DNA of 19,090 nt from Ochromonadaceae sp. CCMP2298. Lineage: Eukaryota; Sar; Synurophyceae; Ochromonadales; Ochromonadaceae. The notes below the pieces were generated by a model, which was not told the DNA's origin, ran no database searches, and saw only the letters and a list, made by a program, of their open reading frames with translations. Positions 12,201 to 19,090 of the stretch are shown piece by piece. The stretch spans positions 1 through 19,090 of the forward strand of contig MU633942.1 of NCBI GenBank assembly GCA_026770595.1, written 5' to 3'. A program made the translations under genes and the position numbers. How positions within the stretch are numbered: position 1 is the stretch's first letter; each line of letters starts with the position of its first letter.

Positions 12201-14105
12201 TTCGTCGACTTTTTGGAGTTGTGCTGCAGCAGCGCCTGTGCTGTGCCTCTAGACGTGCCGGAGATCGCAGTAGGGGGGGCACACCGCGCCCGCTGGTTGA
12301 TTCTGTTGTTCCACGTGGCAGTGCAGTACCGCCTAGCCTCGGTGCCGCACGCTATAGGCGTGGACACGTTGTTAGCTGGGTTGGAGGTGTGCAATGCCGT
12401 GTTCAGCACAGCAGTGGCGAGCCTTCTTAAAGGCGTGGACGCGGCTGCACGCAAGGCACTGCTGGAAACAGCGCCGGAACCCGCCCCTCCACCCCGCGCC
12501 AAACGGAGGCTCTCAATGGTGTCATTCTCCGACGCCCCTTCACATGCGTTCTTCCCTGAAGAGACACAGGTGTCTAAAACAATCACAAAGGCTGAGCTGC
12601 AGGTGGGATTGCAGGCAGCCGCAGAGATGCATCTAGCGCAGCTCCCAGAGGCCCTGTACTGCCAATTGACCAGCTCGCTGCAGATGCGCGAAGTGCTGCA
12701 GGCTACCTTCGCGTGCTACTTCACTCCCGGCAGCCTCAACCCAGACACCGAGTACCTCATCCAGGGACGCATCCTTCTACCTTCCGACCACTCCCCCGCC
12801 TCCAAGGACCGCTTCTTCCACAGTCTGCGCAGCTTCCTGCAGCAAGGCGGGTCCACAGTCGACCTCTCGGACTCCTCCATTCCGCAAGAAAACACCTGCG
12901 CGCTGGTCACGCTGCACCGATCAGTAGACGCGCTGCTGGCCAACCAGTTCAGCTCCAGCCCATCCATTTTCCCCATTGCCGGCTCCCCAAACCTCCTGCG
13001 GGATATGTTCAGGCAGGACGGGCTAGCTCGAGTGGCTAAGAATGTTACCAGGCTGGTGTCTCTGCTGCCCCCCTACCTGGACATGCAGACGAAAGATGTG
13101 TTAGAGCAGATGAGCCTGCACAACCTGCTGACCTCTGAGCACAACTTGCGGCCCGCGGGCAGTCCACGCAAGAAGGGTGCCCACGTGCGCTCTAGGCGGA
13201 AAGGTGAGGTGGCCGTGATGGCTGTGGAGACTCGTGAGTTCGACCCTCTATGGGCGTACCTGCTCAGCGAGTGCCTGCACTTCAACAAACTGCTAGACAC
13301 GCTCAGCAAGCACTGTGCTCTGCTGAGCCAAGGGGGGAGCGTGGCTGCCTATCTGGGGGGTCAGGGGGTGAGCGTGGGTGAGGACGCGGCAGTATTGGAG
13401 AACATCGAGGCAGTATTGGGCGCTCTGGCTGCAGGCTACCTCCCTGCCAGTATGCTCGCGGGGGGGAGGGGGGCGAAGATCGAGGTGTGCGTGAAGGTGC
13501 TGGAGGAGAGGAGGGCAATGCTGCAGGCCTGGTTGGGGGAGGGGTCGCCCGGCAAGCTGCGACTGGATCTGCTGCAGTGCCCTGCCGGTCTCTTGTACGC
13601 TATGCGCGAGACCTACTCGATGCAGATGAAAGTCACCATTGACCGAGTGCACCTGCACTGCACCCTGCACCGCCCCGCTGAGGACGCGGTGGGACAGGAT
13701 CTGGCGGAGAGGCTGCTGGACTCGACAGTGGTGCTGTGCGATCTGGTGCTACGCGGGGCCAACTACCATCCAGGATCGAAAATGCTCGATTTCCTGCCCG
13801 ACTGCTCGGCCTCCGACTATGGCAAGAAGCTGGATGTGGAGGTGCGGGCGAGCAGTGAGAGGTGGGTGTTTGATTCCGAGGAGTATGCCTGCCCGCTCTA
13901 CGTGCACAGCCTGCTGCCCGCTACGGGCGACCTGCTAGCCCACGCAGCTGCGCGCTCTACGGACTCTGAGCACCTGCCTGTGCTGGACTGCGCGGCTGTA
14001 ACGGACCGCCCCCCACTGCTGGTGCTGCCCGTCCACACCACAGAGGACGTGGAGAGCTGCAAGATGTTCTCCGTTGCCCTGCACGCGGGGGGGGTCTGTC
14101 ACTGA
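249..14105 (+). CDS. Divergent, probably non-motile dynein heavy-chain-like protein (six exons, 4397 aa)
   Basis: Exons: 249-1136, 1257-2876, 3038-3364, 3468-6667, 6829-11155, 11274-14105. They sum to 13194 nt and join in one open frame; the stop is TGA. Domain order follows the dynein heavy chain family. A Ser/Gln/Gly-rich N-terminus covers 1-170. An axonemal-type tail motif (FRLWKPFYVW) lies at 275-293. The linker (DHC_N2) spans about 840-1500 and includes KYPRFY at 1290. AAA1 starts at YGMKYHGF (about 1514). AAA2 covers about 1810-2010, AAA3 2150-2500 and AAA4 2510-2883. A short spacer (2884-3003) stands where the stalk should be. Much-altered AAA5/AAA6 follow, then a C-terminal domain (about 4110-4397) with YACPLY at 4325. 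The AAA1 Walker A reads GPEGAGRHQT (Lys to Arg, Thr to His) and the AAA4 Walker A is lost; AAA2 and AAA3 P-loops are intact. Length is normal for the family. I infer a structural or regulatory axonemal role rather than a motor. DNHD1-like is the best label, orthology unproven. The ATG is the first after an in-frame TAG at 213. Confidence 0.93.
1137..1256 (+). other. Intron 1 of the dynein-like gene (120 bp, phase 0)
   Basis: The donor is GTGGGT and the acceptor CCACAG. The interval is almost pure C/T (TCTACCTC- and CCCTCTCC-type runs). It has a length divisible by three and no stop, so it can be read through as 40 Ser/Pro/Leu/Thr-rich residues. Removing it joins the tail motif WNKFCAM directly to SAALEQLLLK. 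This matches the continuous helix that dynein tails have here (WKxFxVWxxNVxxxKF followed by an LExNLF-like segment), which is why I call it an intron. Confidence 0.82.
1767..1838 (+). repeat. 24-bp tandem repeat coding for Gly/Leu octapeptides
   Basis: Two copies of a 24-bp unit (1767-1790, 1791-1814) and a third degenerate copy encode LGGLGSFG / LGGLGSSG / LGGLGSVE (residues 467-490). It lies in the tail before the linker and is probably a flexible, length-variable loop. Confidence 0.85.
2877..3037 (+). other. Intron 2 of the dynein-like gene (161 bp, phase 0), telomere-like repeats
   Basis: The donor is GTACAA and the acceptor CCTACAG. The intron consists of CCCTTA units (four in a row near 2896-2920), CCTTTC/CCCTTTA variants, CCCTAACC units and a run of CCCTCA units before the acceptor. 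The 3' exon opens with VVEVYNK in phase. Reading through would end at TAA a few codons after the donor, so splicing is required for a full protein. Confidence 0.93.
3365..3467 (+). other. Intron 3 of the dynein-like gene (103 bp, phase 0)
   Basis: The donor is GTATGC and the acceptor TATAAG. The interior is AC-rich with a run of about a dozen C near the donor and several CCCCCC blocks. Reading through meets TAA shortly after the donor. Splicing joins ...SDPHE to VREKLAKYQ inside the linker domain with no frame change. Confidence 0.92.
5166..5700 (+). other. AAA1 module with destroyed P-loop
   Basis: This is the segment from YGMKYHGF through LVLTPLTDR to the FRPLHFVRPDR box. Its alignment with canonical AAA1 is nearly gap-free. 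The Walker A at residues 1552-1561 (nt 5286-5315) is GPEGAGRHQT, where motile dyneins have GPAGTGKTET. The nucleotide-binding Lys is Arg 1558 and the following Thr is His 1559. The Walker B position still shows Asp 1607-Glu 1608 (YVDE), but the following FNR is PPP. AAA1 is the essential ATPase site in all known dynein motors, so this copy is unlikely to power movement. Confidence 0.88.
6111..6667 (+). other. AAA2 module with intact P-loop, altered Walker B
   Basis: The Walker A GKPCAGKT lies at residues 1831-1838 (nt 6123-6146) and matches the canonical AAA2 form GEPFAGKT. The Walker B position reads LVVGGVD (from residue 1924), where dyneins usually have IVFDG. The Asp is Gly 1927. The downstream block VLFIWEGVELRHLDPAVASR matches the family's LLFEVxDLxxASPATVSR. 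Nucleotide binding without hydrolysis is the simplest reading, as is usual for AAA2 in true dyneins. Confidence 0.85.
6668..6828 (+). other. Intron 4 of the dynein-like gene (161 bp, phase 2)
   Basis: A strong GTAAGT donor overlaps the last codon (CA|G, Gln 2012) and the acceptor is CCTCCAG. The body repeats CTACTGCC/TGCCTA-like units. It sits between AAA2 and AAA3. Both flanks are clearly dynein-like and join in frame as LEVQ-VGKQF. Confidence 0.94.
7380..7925 (+). other. AAA3 module with intact Walker A and B
   Basis: The Walker A GGAGSGKS lies at residues 2225-2232 (nt 7466-7489). The Walker B is VMIDDF with Asp 2299-Asp 2300, matching the DDLNM box of dynein AAA3. The later RLLRHTFVLCCD matches the family's RFLRHFNVL. 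This is the best preserved nucleotide site in the protein. Confidence 0.87.
8470..9442 (+). other. AAA4 module without a P-loop
   Basis: The canonical VGVGGSGKQSL loop reads VALGGNDWLVHKKLL (nt 8603-8647). The two glycines remain, but the catalytic Lys position is Trp 2611. A low-complexity insert (GIP/IPIP then GTGTGTDAGADTG, about 2650-2680) follows. The module ends with VRVLHCYETYISADYNLHR through to LIDRY (2848-2883), which matches the segment that leads into the stalk in ordinary dyneins. Confidence 0.75.
8737..8826 (+). repeat. Low-complexity coding repeats in AAA4
   Basis: GGCATCCCC/ATCCCC units are followed by three GGGACA units. They encode PGIPGIPIPIPGG and then GTGTGTDAGADTGDA. 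The insert lies within AAA4, has no counterpart in canonical dyneins and is probably a surface loop. Confidence 0.75.
9443..9799 (+). other. Residual stalk position: microtubule-binding domain absent
   Basis: Residues 2884-3003 (about 120) connect the end of AAA4 to the LGDAVFCVIVFRYL segment that resembles the start of AAA5. The first half is helical. The second half is an acidic, then Pro/Arg/Gly-rich disordered stretch (EEEEE, SPRTPRSRPKRR). Neither a long antiparallel coiled coil nor a microtubule-binding tip fits in this space. Confidence 0.75.
10070..10137 (+). repeat. 18-bp tandem repeat encoding GKSGES units
   Basis: An 18-bp unit (GGGAAGAGCGGGGAAAGC) occurs a little over twice, giving GKSGESGKSGESGK and then a Lys/Glu/Gly tail. 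It lies in the AAA5 region next to an Asp/Ala run (VDADADAGAG, near 9940-9967). Both look like replication-slippage expansions inside a poorly constrained module. Confidence 0.8.
11156..11273 (+). other. Intron 5 of the dynein-like gene (118 bp, phase 0)
   Basis: The donor is GTAAGT and the acceptor CACTATAG. The interior is a tandem array of variants of ACACTATATCATA, which makes it AT-rich against a GC-rich exon background. Splicing joins STKAL to AHVLMLITQA in frame. An alternative acceptor (ACGCAG, ending at 11300) is also in phase and would drop nine residues. Confidence 0.92.
13240..14102 (+). other. Dynein C-terminal domain (residues about 4110-4397)
   Basis: The block begins with DPLWAYLLSECLHFNKLL, which parallels the family's ERFNKLL box. 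It continues through PASML and LQAWL, then GANYHPGSKMLDF (about 4282) and YACPLYVHSLLPATGDLL (4325 on). The last block matches the canonical YxCPVYKTSxRxGxLSTTG end of dynein heavy chains. It confirms that the gene is complete at its 3' end. Confidence 0.82.
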
Positions 14106-14257
14106 GACTGTGAGACCGGGAGACTGAGGGATGGGGACACAGGGACACAGGGACTCAGAGACAGAGAGACCAATATAAGAGATTATTTACCCATTGTTAT
14201 TTACCATGAATATTTGTATTTGAAAACTTGTTTGTTTATAAACAGATTGAATATTAA
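14106..14257. other. AT-rich convergent intergenic region with shared 3' ends
   Basis: Only 152 bp separate the two stop codons. The left part holds a GGGACACAG-type tandem (about 14133-14156). The right part is AT-rich (TTATTTACC twice, AATATTTGTATTTG). No canonical AATAAA is seen on either strand. AATATA (+) and TAAATAA (-) are possible weak signals. The two 3' UTRs probably overlap or abut. Confidence 0.55.
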
Positions 14258-17200
14258 CTACCTCGCACGAGATACGGAGGTATCATACGAGTCGAGTTTC
14301 CTCGCCAGGGCCTCTAGGTCGCTGCCCAGCTTGTTGAGTCTGTTGGAAGACGCGCGAGAGGTGGTAGGTGTGCTCGCGTATCCCGCACCTAACCCTCCCG
14401 AGGAACGCATTCCCTGAATCCCCTGCCCCTGAATCCCCACCCGCGAACCGCCCATGCCCATACCCATACCTCCCATACTTCCATCCATACTGCCGCCCAT
14501 ACCTCCACCCATACCCCCGCTGGTCTGGAAGTCCGACCTCGCACCCGGGCGCCCGTCGTACTTGTAAGTAGAGGCAGAGGCAGAGCGCGGGTCTGGCGAT
14601 CGCTCCGCCATGCGATACGCAATGTCGGCCTGACCGGAGCGGCGGATTGCCGATGCGTACTGTGGCTCTCGCAAACCTTCCAATCCGCCTGTTTCCGGAG
14701 AGGTGGGGTCGAGTCTGAGGTCGTCCAGGTTCAGGCCTGGGTCCCTCCTGGGGAATGAGTACTCCCTCTCCCTCTCTCTGTGTCCAACCGCCAGTGCCTG
14801 TATCTGCGCCGGCGCCTGCAACTGCGCCTGCACCTGGCTGACCTTCTGCCCATGCTTGCGCACCTCCCCCAGCACCTGCTGTAGCTGCTGCACCAGACGC
14901 GCATTGGCCTGCAGCAGGTCCGCCACCTCATCACCCCCTGCCTCGATCATCTCCGCTGTGCGATTGATTAGGCGCTCTACTGACTGCTCCACCAGCTGCA
15001 GACGCCTCACGGGATCGTACGCCTCTGTCACAGACACCTTCCCCGCACCCCCGCCGCCGCCCACAGCAGTCTGCAGTATGCTCTGTGTGTCGAGTATCGT
15101 CTTAGCCAATTCTGGGTGTATCTGCCTACTCCTTAGGCGCTCTATCTCCCTCACCAGCCCTTGCAACTTCGAGTCATACTCCTCTATCGCATCCTCCTTC
15201 GTGCGCAGCTGGTGCATCAGCTGGTCCGCCCTGGAGAGCAGAGCCGATCTCTCCTGCAGAAAGGCGCTGTTCTCCTTTGACAGGTCCTCCGCTAGGGCGC
15301 CCTTTGAGTGCGCCTCTTTCTGCAGTGCTCGGTTGGTGTCCGCCAGTTCCCCCACCCTGCCCGTCAGAGAGTGCACGATGGACTCAGCGTGCTCGAGCTT
15401 CTGCATGTCCTCTGAGAGGCGCTGGTGGCTCTGCTGCATGTGTCGCAGCTCCTCGCCCTGCACACCCGACTGCCTCTTGGACTCCTCTGAGCGCTGCTTC
15501 TCGCGATCCAGGTCCTGGGCCACCTGGGCGAAGCGTAGCTCAGAGTCGCGCAGCTGAGCAGTGTGCTGGGCCAGTACGACCTCTTTGAACATATGCAACT
15601 CGCGTGTCTCCTCCTCTCTCTGCTTGCGGTCTCTCTGCACCACGTGGGCGATCTGCTGCAACTGCGCCTGCGTGTCTCCCAGCTTGTGCTGGTACAGTGC
15701 TACCTTCTCGTGCGCACTGTGCATGTTCGACTGCAGTGCCAAGACCAGCTTCTCCGCCTGGGAGGCGAACAGAGAGCGGATCTTCTCAGCGCGCTGCAGT
15801 TTCAAGCCCACTCGCTCTATGCACACGGCTACTCGCTGCAGCAGCTGCTCGGGCGAGATGGAGAGCAGGTCTGTCTCCTCACCCAAGGGGTCGCTCATAC
15901 GATCACGCTCCCGCATGGGTGATCGCATAGGGGAGCGCGATCTTCGAGGCCCGGAGCCAAAGCCCCCCGCGGCACCATAGCCACTCCCTGTGGCGCCAAA
16001 GCCACCCCCAGATGCGCCGTAGGGCCCCATACTGATGCCCCTGGGCAGGTCGGCGAAATAGTCCCCGTCTATCACGTGGCTGAGCAGCTCGTCCCACTGC
16101 TGCATAGCTGAATAGGTCATCACAGTAGCGTGCCCCAGGCTCTTGCGCATCTCCCTCGTCTCCTCCTCCAGAGCCACAGCGTGCTGCTCGGCCGACAGCT
16201 TGGCCGCACGCTCTATTGAAAGATCCTCCCTGCTCTGCTGCAACACTAAACGCGTCTCGGCAAGCCCTGCCTCCGCGGCGCTGCGGCGCTCACGCTCGCT
16301 CTGCGTGCTGATCTGCCCCGCGTCGTGCTGGTCCTGGAATGTATCCAAGCGCAATTGTGCCTGCCGCAATACCTCCCCTACCGCTTCCCTCTCAGATGTG
16401 TTTTTTTTACCCTCCTCCTGTGCGCGCTCGAGGTCTCTGCGGCCCTCAGACAGCTTGTGCGTGAGGCTGAGTGTCTCCGTCTCGAGGCGGGCGACGCTAC
16501 TCTTGAGGCGCTCGTTGTCCCTGCTCACCAGCTCCACCCCGTCGGCCTTGGCGGACAGGTCTGCGACCTCCCGGGCGAGTCTAGCGTTGTCCATCGAGGC
16601 GCCCTGCAGTTGCTGCTCGCAGTCCCTGAGTGCAGAGCGCATAGCCCCCAGGTCTGAGCTGGCCTGCTCTGAGCGGCTAGACAAGCCCAGCTTGTCCAGC
16701 TGCTCCTGCTTGATAGCAGCCTGCAGAGACACGAAGTTCAATCTGCATTCGTCCAGGTCAGTCTTCAGCAGGGGCAGCACCTTGAGCTCCTCACTGCGCG
16801 CCGCCAGATGCACCATGGCCTGCTCACACTGCGCAGTGCGCTCCTTCAGCTCCACTCTCAGTGCGTCTAGCTCCTGCAGTAGCGCACTCATACGCTGTCC
16901 GTCTGCGCCCATCATCCCCCTTAGTGAGCGGATCTCCTCGTTCTTCTCGTCTATGCGTAGGGTAAAGTTGTCCTTAACGCGGGTCAGCTCGGCCGAGTCT
17001 GCCTGCTTCACCTCGCCCATATGCCGGTCCAACTCGTCCCCCTTCTTCTCCAACTCAATGTTGTAGTTGTCCCGCACGTCTGCCAGCATAGCTAGATGAC
17101 CCGCACGCATCTTATCCATGTCTTGTTCGTGGTTGGAGCGCATGGTGCGGATCTGCTCTTCGTACTGGCGGGTGCAATCGTGCAATCGGGACTTGAAGTC

Positions 17201-18316
17201 TTCCTCGCCGCGCAGACACGTCGCCTGCTCTTGTCGTAGTCGCTCCTGTGAGGGGTTGAAAGGGTTGAGGGTTGATTATGGAGTGTCTTCTGCCTATTGC
17301 CTATTGCCTATTGCCCACTGCCTGGTATCCACTACCCATTGCCGCCTACCCACCTACCATCTACCAAACATAATCTACCATTCACCCTCCACACTAACCT
17401 TCAGATGGTCCCTCTCCTCGCAGCTCTCCTCCATCTGTATGCGGTAGAGATCCACATGCGCCCGCCCCTGCGTCACCTCCTCCTCTAACAGCTGCATGCG
17501 CTCCCCCACCTTGCCCAATTGCTCCTCCAGACGGCCCTTCTCCCCCCGTGTGTCACGAAGATGTGCGTCGATCGTGTCGCAGTTGAGCTCCATGTGCGTC
17601 TGTAGAGTGTGGGTAATTAGATGAGGGTGTTCGAAAGACGACCGAGCACTGCACCCTCCGTACCCCATACCCCATAATCAATGCTCCATACTCCATAATC
17701 CATACTCCATAATCATACCACACACTGTATACTACACAATGCAACGTACCAGCCTGTCCTCAGACGCCGCCTTCTGTCTCTCCTTGGCGTCCACGTCCTG
17801 CCGCGTGGTGGCCAGCTGCTGCTCCAGGCAGCTGATCTGTCCGCGGAGGTCGCCCTCCATGTCGTCATTGAGCTGCTTCAGGCGCCGCACTCGCTCCTCC
17901 AGGTCCGTGCTGTGGGAGCCCTCCGCGCGCAGCCGCTCGATCTCCATCTTGAGCGCGTCGATGGCTGACTTGGACTTGAGCAGTAGCATGTTTCGCTGCT
18001 CTATGTCGATGTTCTTCTCCTCCATCTCCATCTTCATCTTGCTGCGCTCCACCCTCATGGTCTCGTACTGACCGTCGTGCTCCTCCTCACCATCCTGGAA
18101 GCGCTTGAGGCCCTCCTCGAGATAGTATACTTTCATTTTGAGGTCGAAGTTGCTCTTCTCGAGGCGCTGCTTCTCCTCCTGCTCCTCGCGCAGGTTTCCC
18201 ATCGTGTTCATACTGTCGCTCCGGTCTCCCCTTGCTTTACTGGCGCTATCACCAGGTCTGTAAGGCGTGCCGGCAGATTTGTATGGTGTTCCCGTCCTAC
18301 TTCCATTGTTCTCCAT
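14258..18316 (-). CDS. CM1-motif coiled-coil protein, probable gamma-tubulin-complex tether at basal body/MTOC (three exons, 1251 aa)
   Basis: Exons on the minus strand: 18316-17750, 17599-17399, 17245-14258 (stop TAG), all phase 0, giving 189+67+995 residues. The ATG at 18316 is the first after an upstream in-frame TAG near 18420. Residues 38-125 match the CM1 (Cnn_1N) motif: NFDLKMKVYYLEEGLKRF (56-73) parallels the NFxLKLRIYFLEER core of centrosomin, CDK5RAP2 and Mto1, and LLLKSKSAIDAL (111-122) parallels its second block. CM1 binds and activates gamma-tubulin ring complexes. Long heptad-rich coiled coil fills about 38-640 and 710-1040. A Gly-rich linker (about 656-686) with an SR/SP patch (RSRSPMRSPMRE) divides it. 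The C-terminus is disordered and Gly/Met-rich (1165-1190) and ends in a short helix. The N-terminus repeats GTPY (9-12, 16-19), two TP sites before CM1. It probably acts at a centriole, basal body or other microtubule-organising centre. The coiled coils alone are not family-specific; the CM1 assignment rests on the motif. Confidence 0.86.
14445..14519 (-). repeat. Gly/Met/Ser-rich low-complexity tract in the CM1 protein
   Basis: On the plus strand CCCATACC/TCCATAC/CGCCCATACC units repeat, encoding GGMGGGMGGSMDGSMGGMG-like sequence near residues 1165-1190. It is a flexible C-terminal region. Confidence 0.75.
15960..16050 (-). repeat. Gly/Ala/Tyr-rich linker between coiled coils of the CM1 protein
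   Basis: It encodes a run of YGASGGGFGATGSGYGAAGG type (about residues 656-686), directly followed by an Arg/Ser/Pro patch with two SPMR units. It separates the two long coiled-coil blocks and probably acts as a hinge or phosphoregulated linker. Confidence 0.7.
17246..17398 (-). other. Intron 2 of the CM1 gene (153 bp, phase 0)
   Basis: On the minus strand the donor is GTTAGT and the acceptor CCTCACAG. On the plus strand the interior shows TGCCTATTGCC repeats and CCTACCCACCTACC-type runs. Splicing joins EERDHLK to ERLRQEQA and keeps the coiled-coil heptads open. The long exon has no ATG near its 5' end, so a start in exon 3 is unlikely. Confidence 0.9.
17600..17749 (-). other. Intron 1 of the CM1 gene (150 bp, phase 0)
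   Basis: On the minus strand the donor is GTACGT and the acceptor CTACAG. On the plus strand the interior is a tandem of CCATACTCCATAAT-like units and CCCCATA repeats. Splicing joins ASEDRL to THMELNCD in frame. Confidence 0.9.
17942..18205 (-). other. CM1 (Cnn_1N) motif coding segment, residues 38-125
   Basis: The core is residues 56-73, with Asn 56-Phe 57 and YYLEE 64-68. Phe 57 probably corresponds to the Phe that is critical for gamma-tubulin complex binding in the human protein CDK5RAP2. The spacing to the second block (LLLKSKSAIDAL) agrees with the family layout, and the segment is near the N-terminus as expected. Confidence 0.84.
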
Positions 18317-18693
18317 CTTCACCACGCTAGGTCGTTCCTCCCAGTCGACTCGTGCAATGTTCCCAGAGGGCGCAGATTGTATCTTCGCAAGGCGTAAAAC
18401 CTGTCGCGCTGACCCTGTCTACAATCGCGCAGTGCAATCTGAGGGGGGCAGGCAGTGCTCTGAAGGGCGATCCTGGATCTCCTTGGAGCTCGGTAGAGTG
18501 CCTCGGAGTTGCTTCACTTGCAACCTCCCCACATCTCTGTTGACTCGGCCAGAGGCGAGCAACGGCCAGTTTTTTCGCCAAAAACGGATCCAAGATAAAC
18601 TTTAGGTTTTGGATTTTAAAACCAGCACACCTCGTTTTATTAGATAAGATTAAACACAGAAAATGTGCAATATATATGTTACTGTAGGAAGGG

Positions 18694-18717
18694 GGGACCC
18701 GATTATGGCACGATTTC
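18694..18717. repeat. 24-bp direct repeat, copy 1
   Basis: It differs from copy 2 at one base (C for T at its sixth position). The shared core is GATTATGGCACGATTTC. It lies about 380 bp upstream of the CM1 start codon. Confidence 0.85.
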
Positions 18718-18897
18718 GACCCCCTCAATAACTTTTCACCCAAAGCCTCATTTCCCCCCAAAAATAGCTAGAATGGAAGAACGTGATTGTGCGTTTCTTC
18801 CCTTTCATATCGGCGGTGCACGCTAGTATCTTCCCTGAAGAGCTGCGCGCCTCGGAAGTGGGTCCGTTTGGGTTTTTTTAACACGTTTCCCCCCCTT

Positions 18898-18921
18898 GGG
18901 ACTCGATTATGGCACGATTTC
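18898..18921. repeat. 24-bp direct repeat, copy 2
   Basis: It is the second copy, in the same orientation and 204 bp from the first. A C-run precedes it, and a related shorter string (GATTTCATAATCCC, 18942-18955) follows on the opposite sense. Whether it is a regulatory site or part of a dispersed repeat cannot be told from one locus. Confidence 0.85.
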
Positions 18922-19090
18922 TTCAACTGTTCAACAATTTCGATTTCATAATCCCAGGAGAAGATCTGCCACAATTATTCACGAGCCGTATCCAATACCA
19001 GCCTCGACCATGCATCGGTTCCCACCAGTGAGGGGTTCTTCAGGGCCGGCGTCGCCCAAGACTCAGGCGGCAGCCGCATTGCTTAAAAAA

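Larger units (their letters stand above)
18317..19090. promoter_or_regulatory. Upstream region of the CM1 gene; no supported gene
   Basis: This 774-bp stretch holds the probable 5' leader (18317 to about 18590, GC-rich) and an AT-rich block (about 18595-18680) that could be the core promoter. Two copies of a 24-bp repeat lie further out. A minus-strand AATAAA at 18641-18636 could instead be the polyadenylation signal of a gene beyond the right edge. Minus-strand open frames here (18761-18327, 18974-18768) have no recognisable domain and share the peptide KSCHNRVP only because both cross the 24-bp repeat. Confidence 0.4.

Noticed and set aside
249-14105. The dynein-like gene as a pseudogene
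   Set aside because: The frame is open over 4397 codons, all six exons join in phase with proper splice sites, and the C-terminal domain is well kept. The losses are confined to motor features, not spread as stops or frameshifts.
249-14105. An ordinary motile axonemal dynein
   Set aside because: The AAA1 P-loop is lost, the AAA4 P-loop is lost and the stalk is missing.
16398-16412. Eight-T run in the CM1 exon as a frameshift
   Set aside because: The frame is open on both sides and the heptad pattern continues across it, reading Gly-Lys-Lys-Asn.
14703-17066. Plus-strand Ser/Cys-rich open frames (14703-15557 and 16143-17066)
   Set aside because: They are the mirror of a coiled-coil coding strand. 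The minus strand has the heptads, the frame continuity and the splice sites.
18327-18974. Minus-strand open frames of 144 and 68 codons upstream of the CM1 gene
   Set aside because: No recognisable domain. Both cross the 24-bp repeat and so share KSCHNRVP by duplication, and base composition is that of non-coding DNA.
1-19090. tRNA, rRNA or other structured RNA genes
   Set aside because: No cloverleaf landmarks or rRNA-like conserved stretches were seen on either strand by eye.

Overview
The window looks like nuclear DNA from a GC-rich, flagellate unicellular eukaryote (a protist or alga). Seven short GT-AG introns (103-161 bp) interrupt the genes. One gene is a divergent member of the axonemal dynein heavy-chain family, and the other carries a CM1 motif typical of centrosome/basal-body proteins. 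TGA and TAG end the two genes and neither reading frame has internal stops, so the standard code fits. The lineage cannot be fixed from the sequence alone.

Layout: 1-248 is the upstream/5' leader of the first gene. 249-14105 (+) is one six-exon gene for a dynein-heavy-chain-like protein of 4397 residues. 14106-14257 is a 152-bp AT-rich gap between two convergent genes. 18316-14258 (-) is a three-exon gene for a 1251-residue coiled-coil protein with an N-terminal CM1 (centrosomin/gamma-tubulin-complex-binding) motif. 18317-19090 is the upstream region of that gene. It holds a 24-bp direct repeat in two copies and an AT-rich stretch, with no gene I can support.

The main discovery is that the dynein-like protein is a pseudo-motor. 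It keeps the whole order of the family: single-headed axonemal-type tail, linker, AAA1-AAA4, a post-AAA4 segment and the C-terminal domain. The catalytic P-loop of AAA1, which drives every motile dynein, is destroyed, and so is that of AAA4, while the P-loops of AAA2 and AAA3 are intact. About 120 residues replace the coiled-coil stalk and microtubule-binding tip, which usually take roughly 300 or more. AAA5 and AAA6 show no P-loop. It resembles in concept the animal DNHD1 class of degenerate dynein-like proteins, but orthology cannot be shown here.

The second gene probably encodes a gamma-tubulin-complex tether at the basal body or another microtubule-organising centre. The two genes share a plausible flagellum/basal-body theme, but adjacency in a eukaryote is weak evidence for joint function. 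The introns are notable: nearly every one is built from its own simple or tandem repeat, including a telomere-like tract in intron 2 of the dynein gene.
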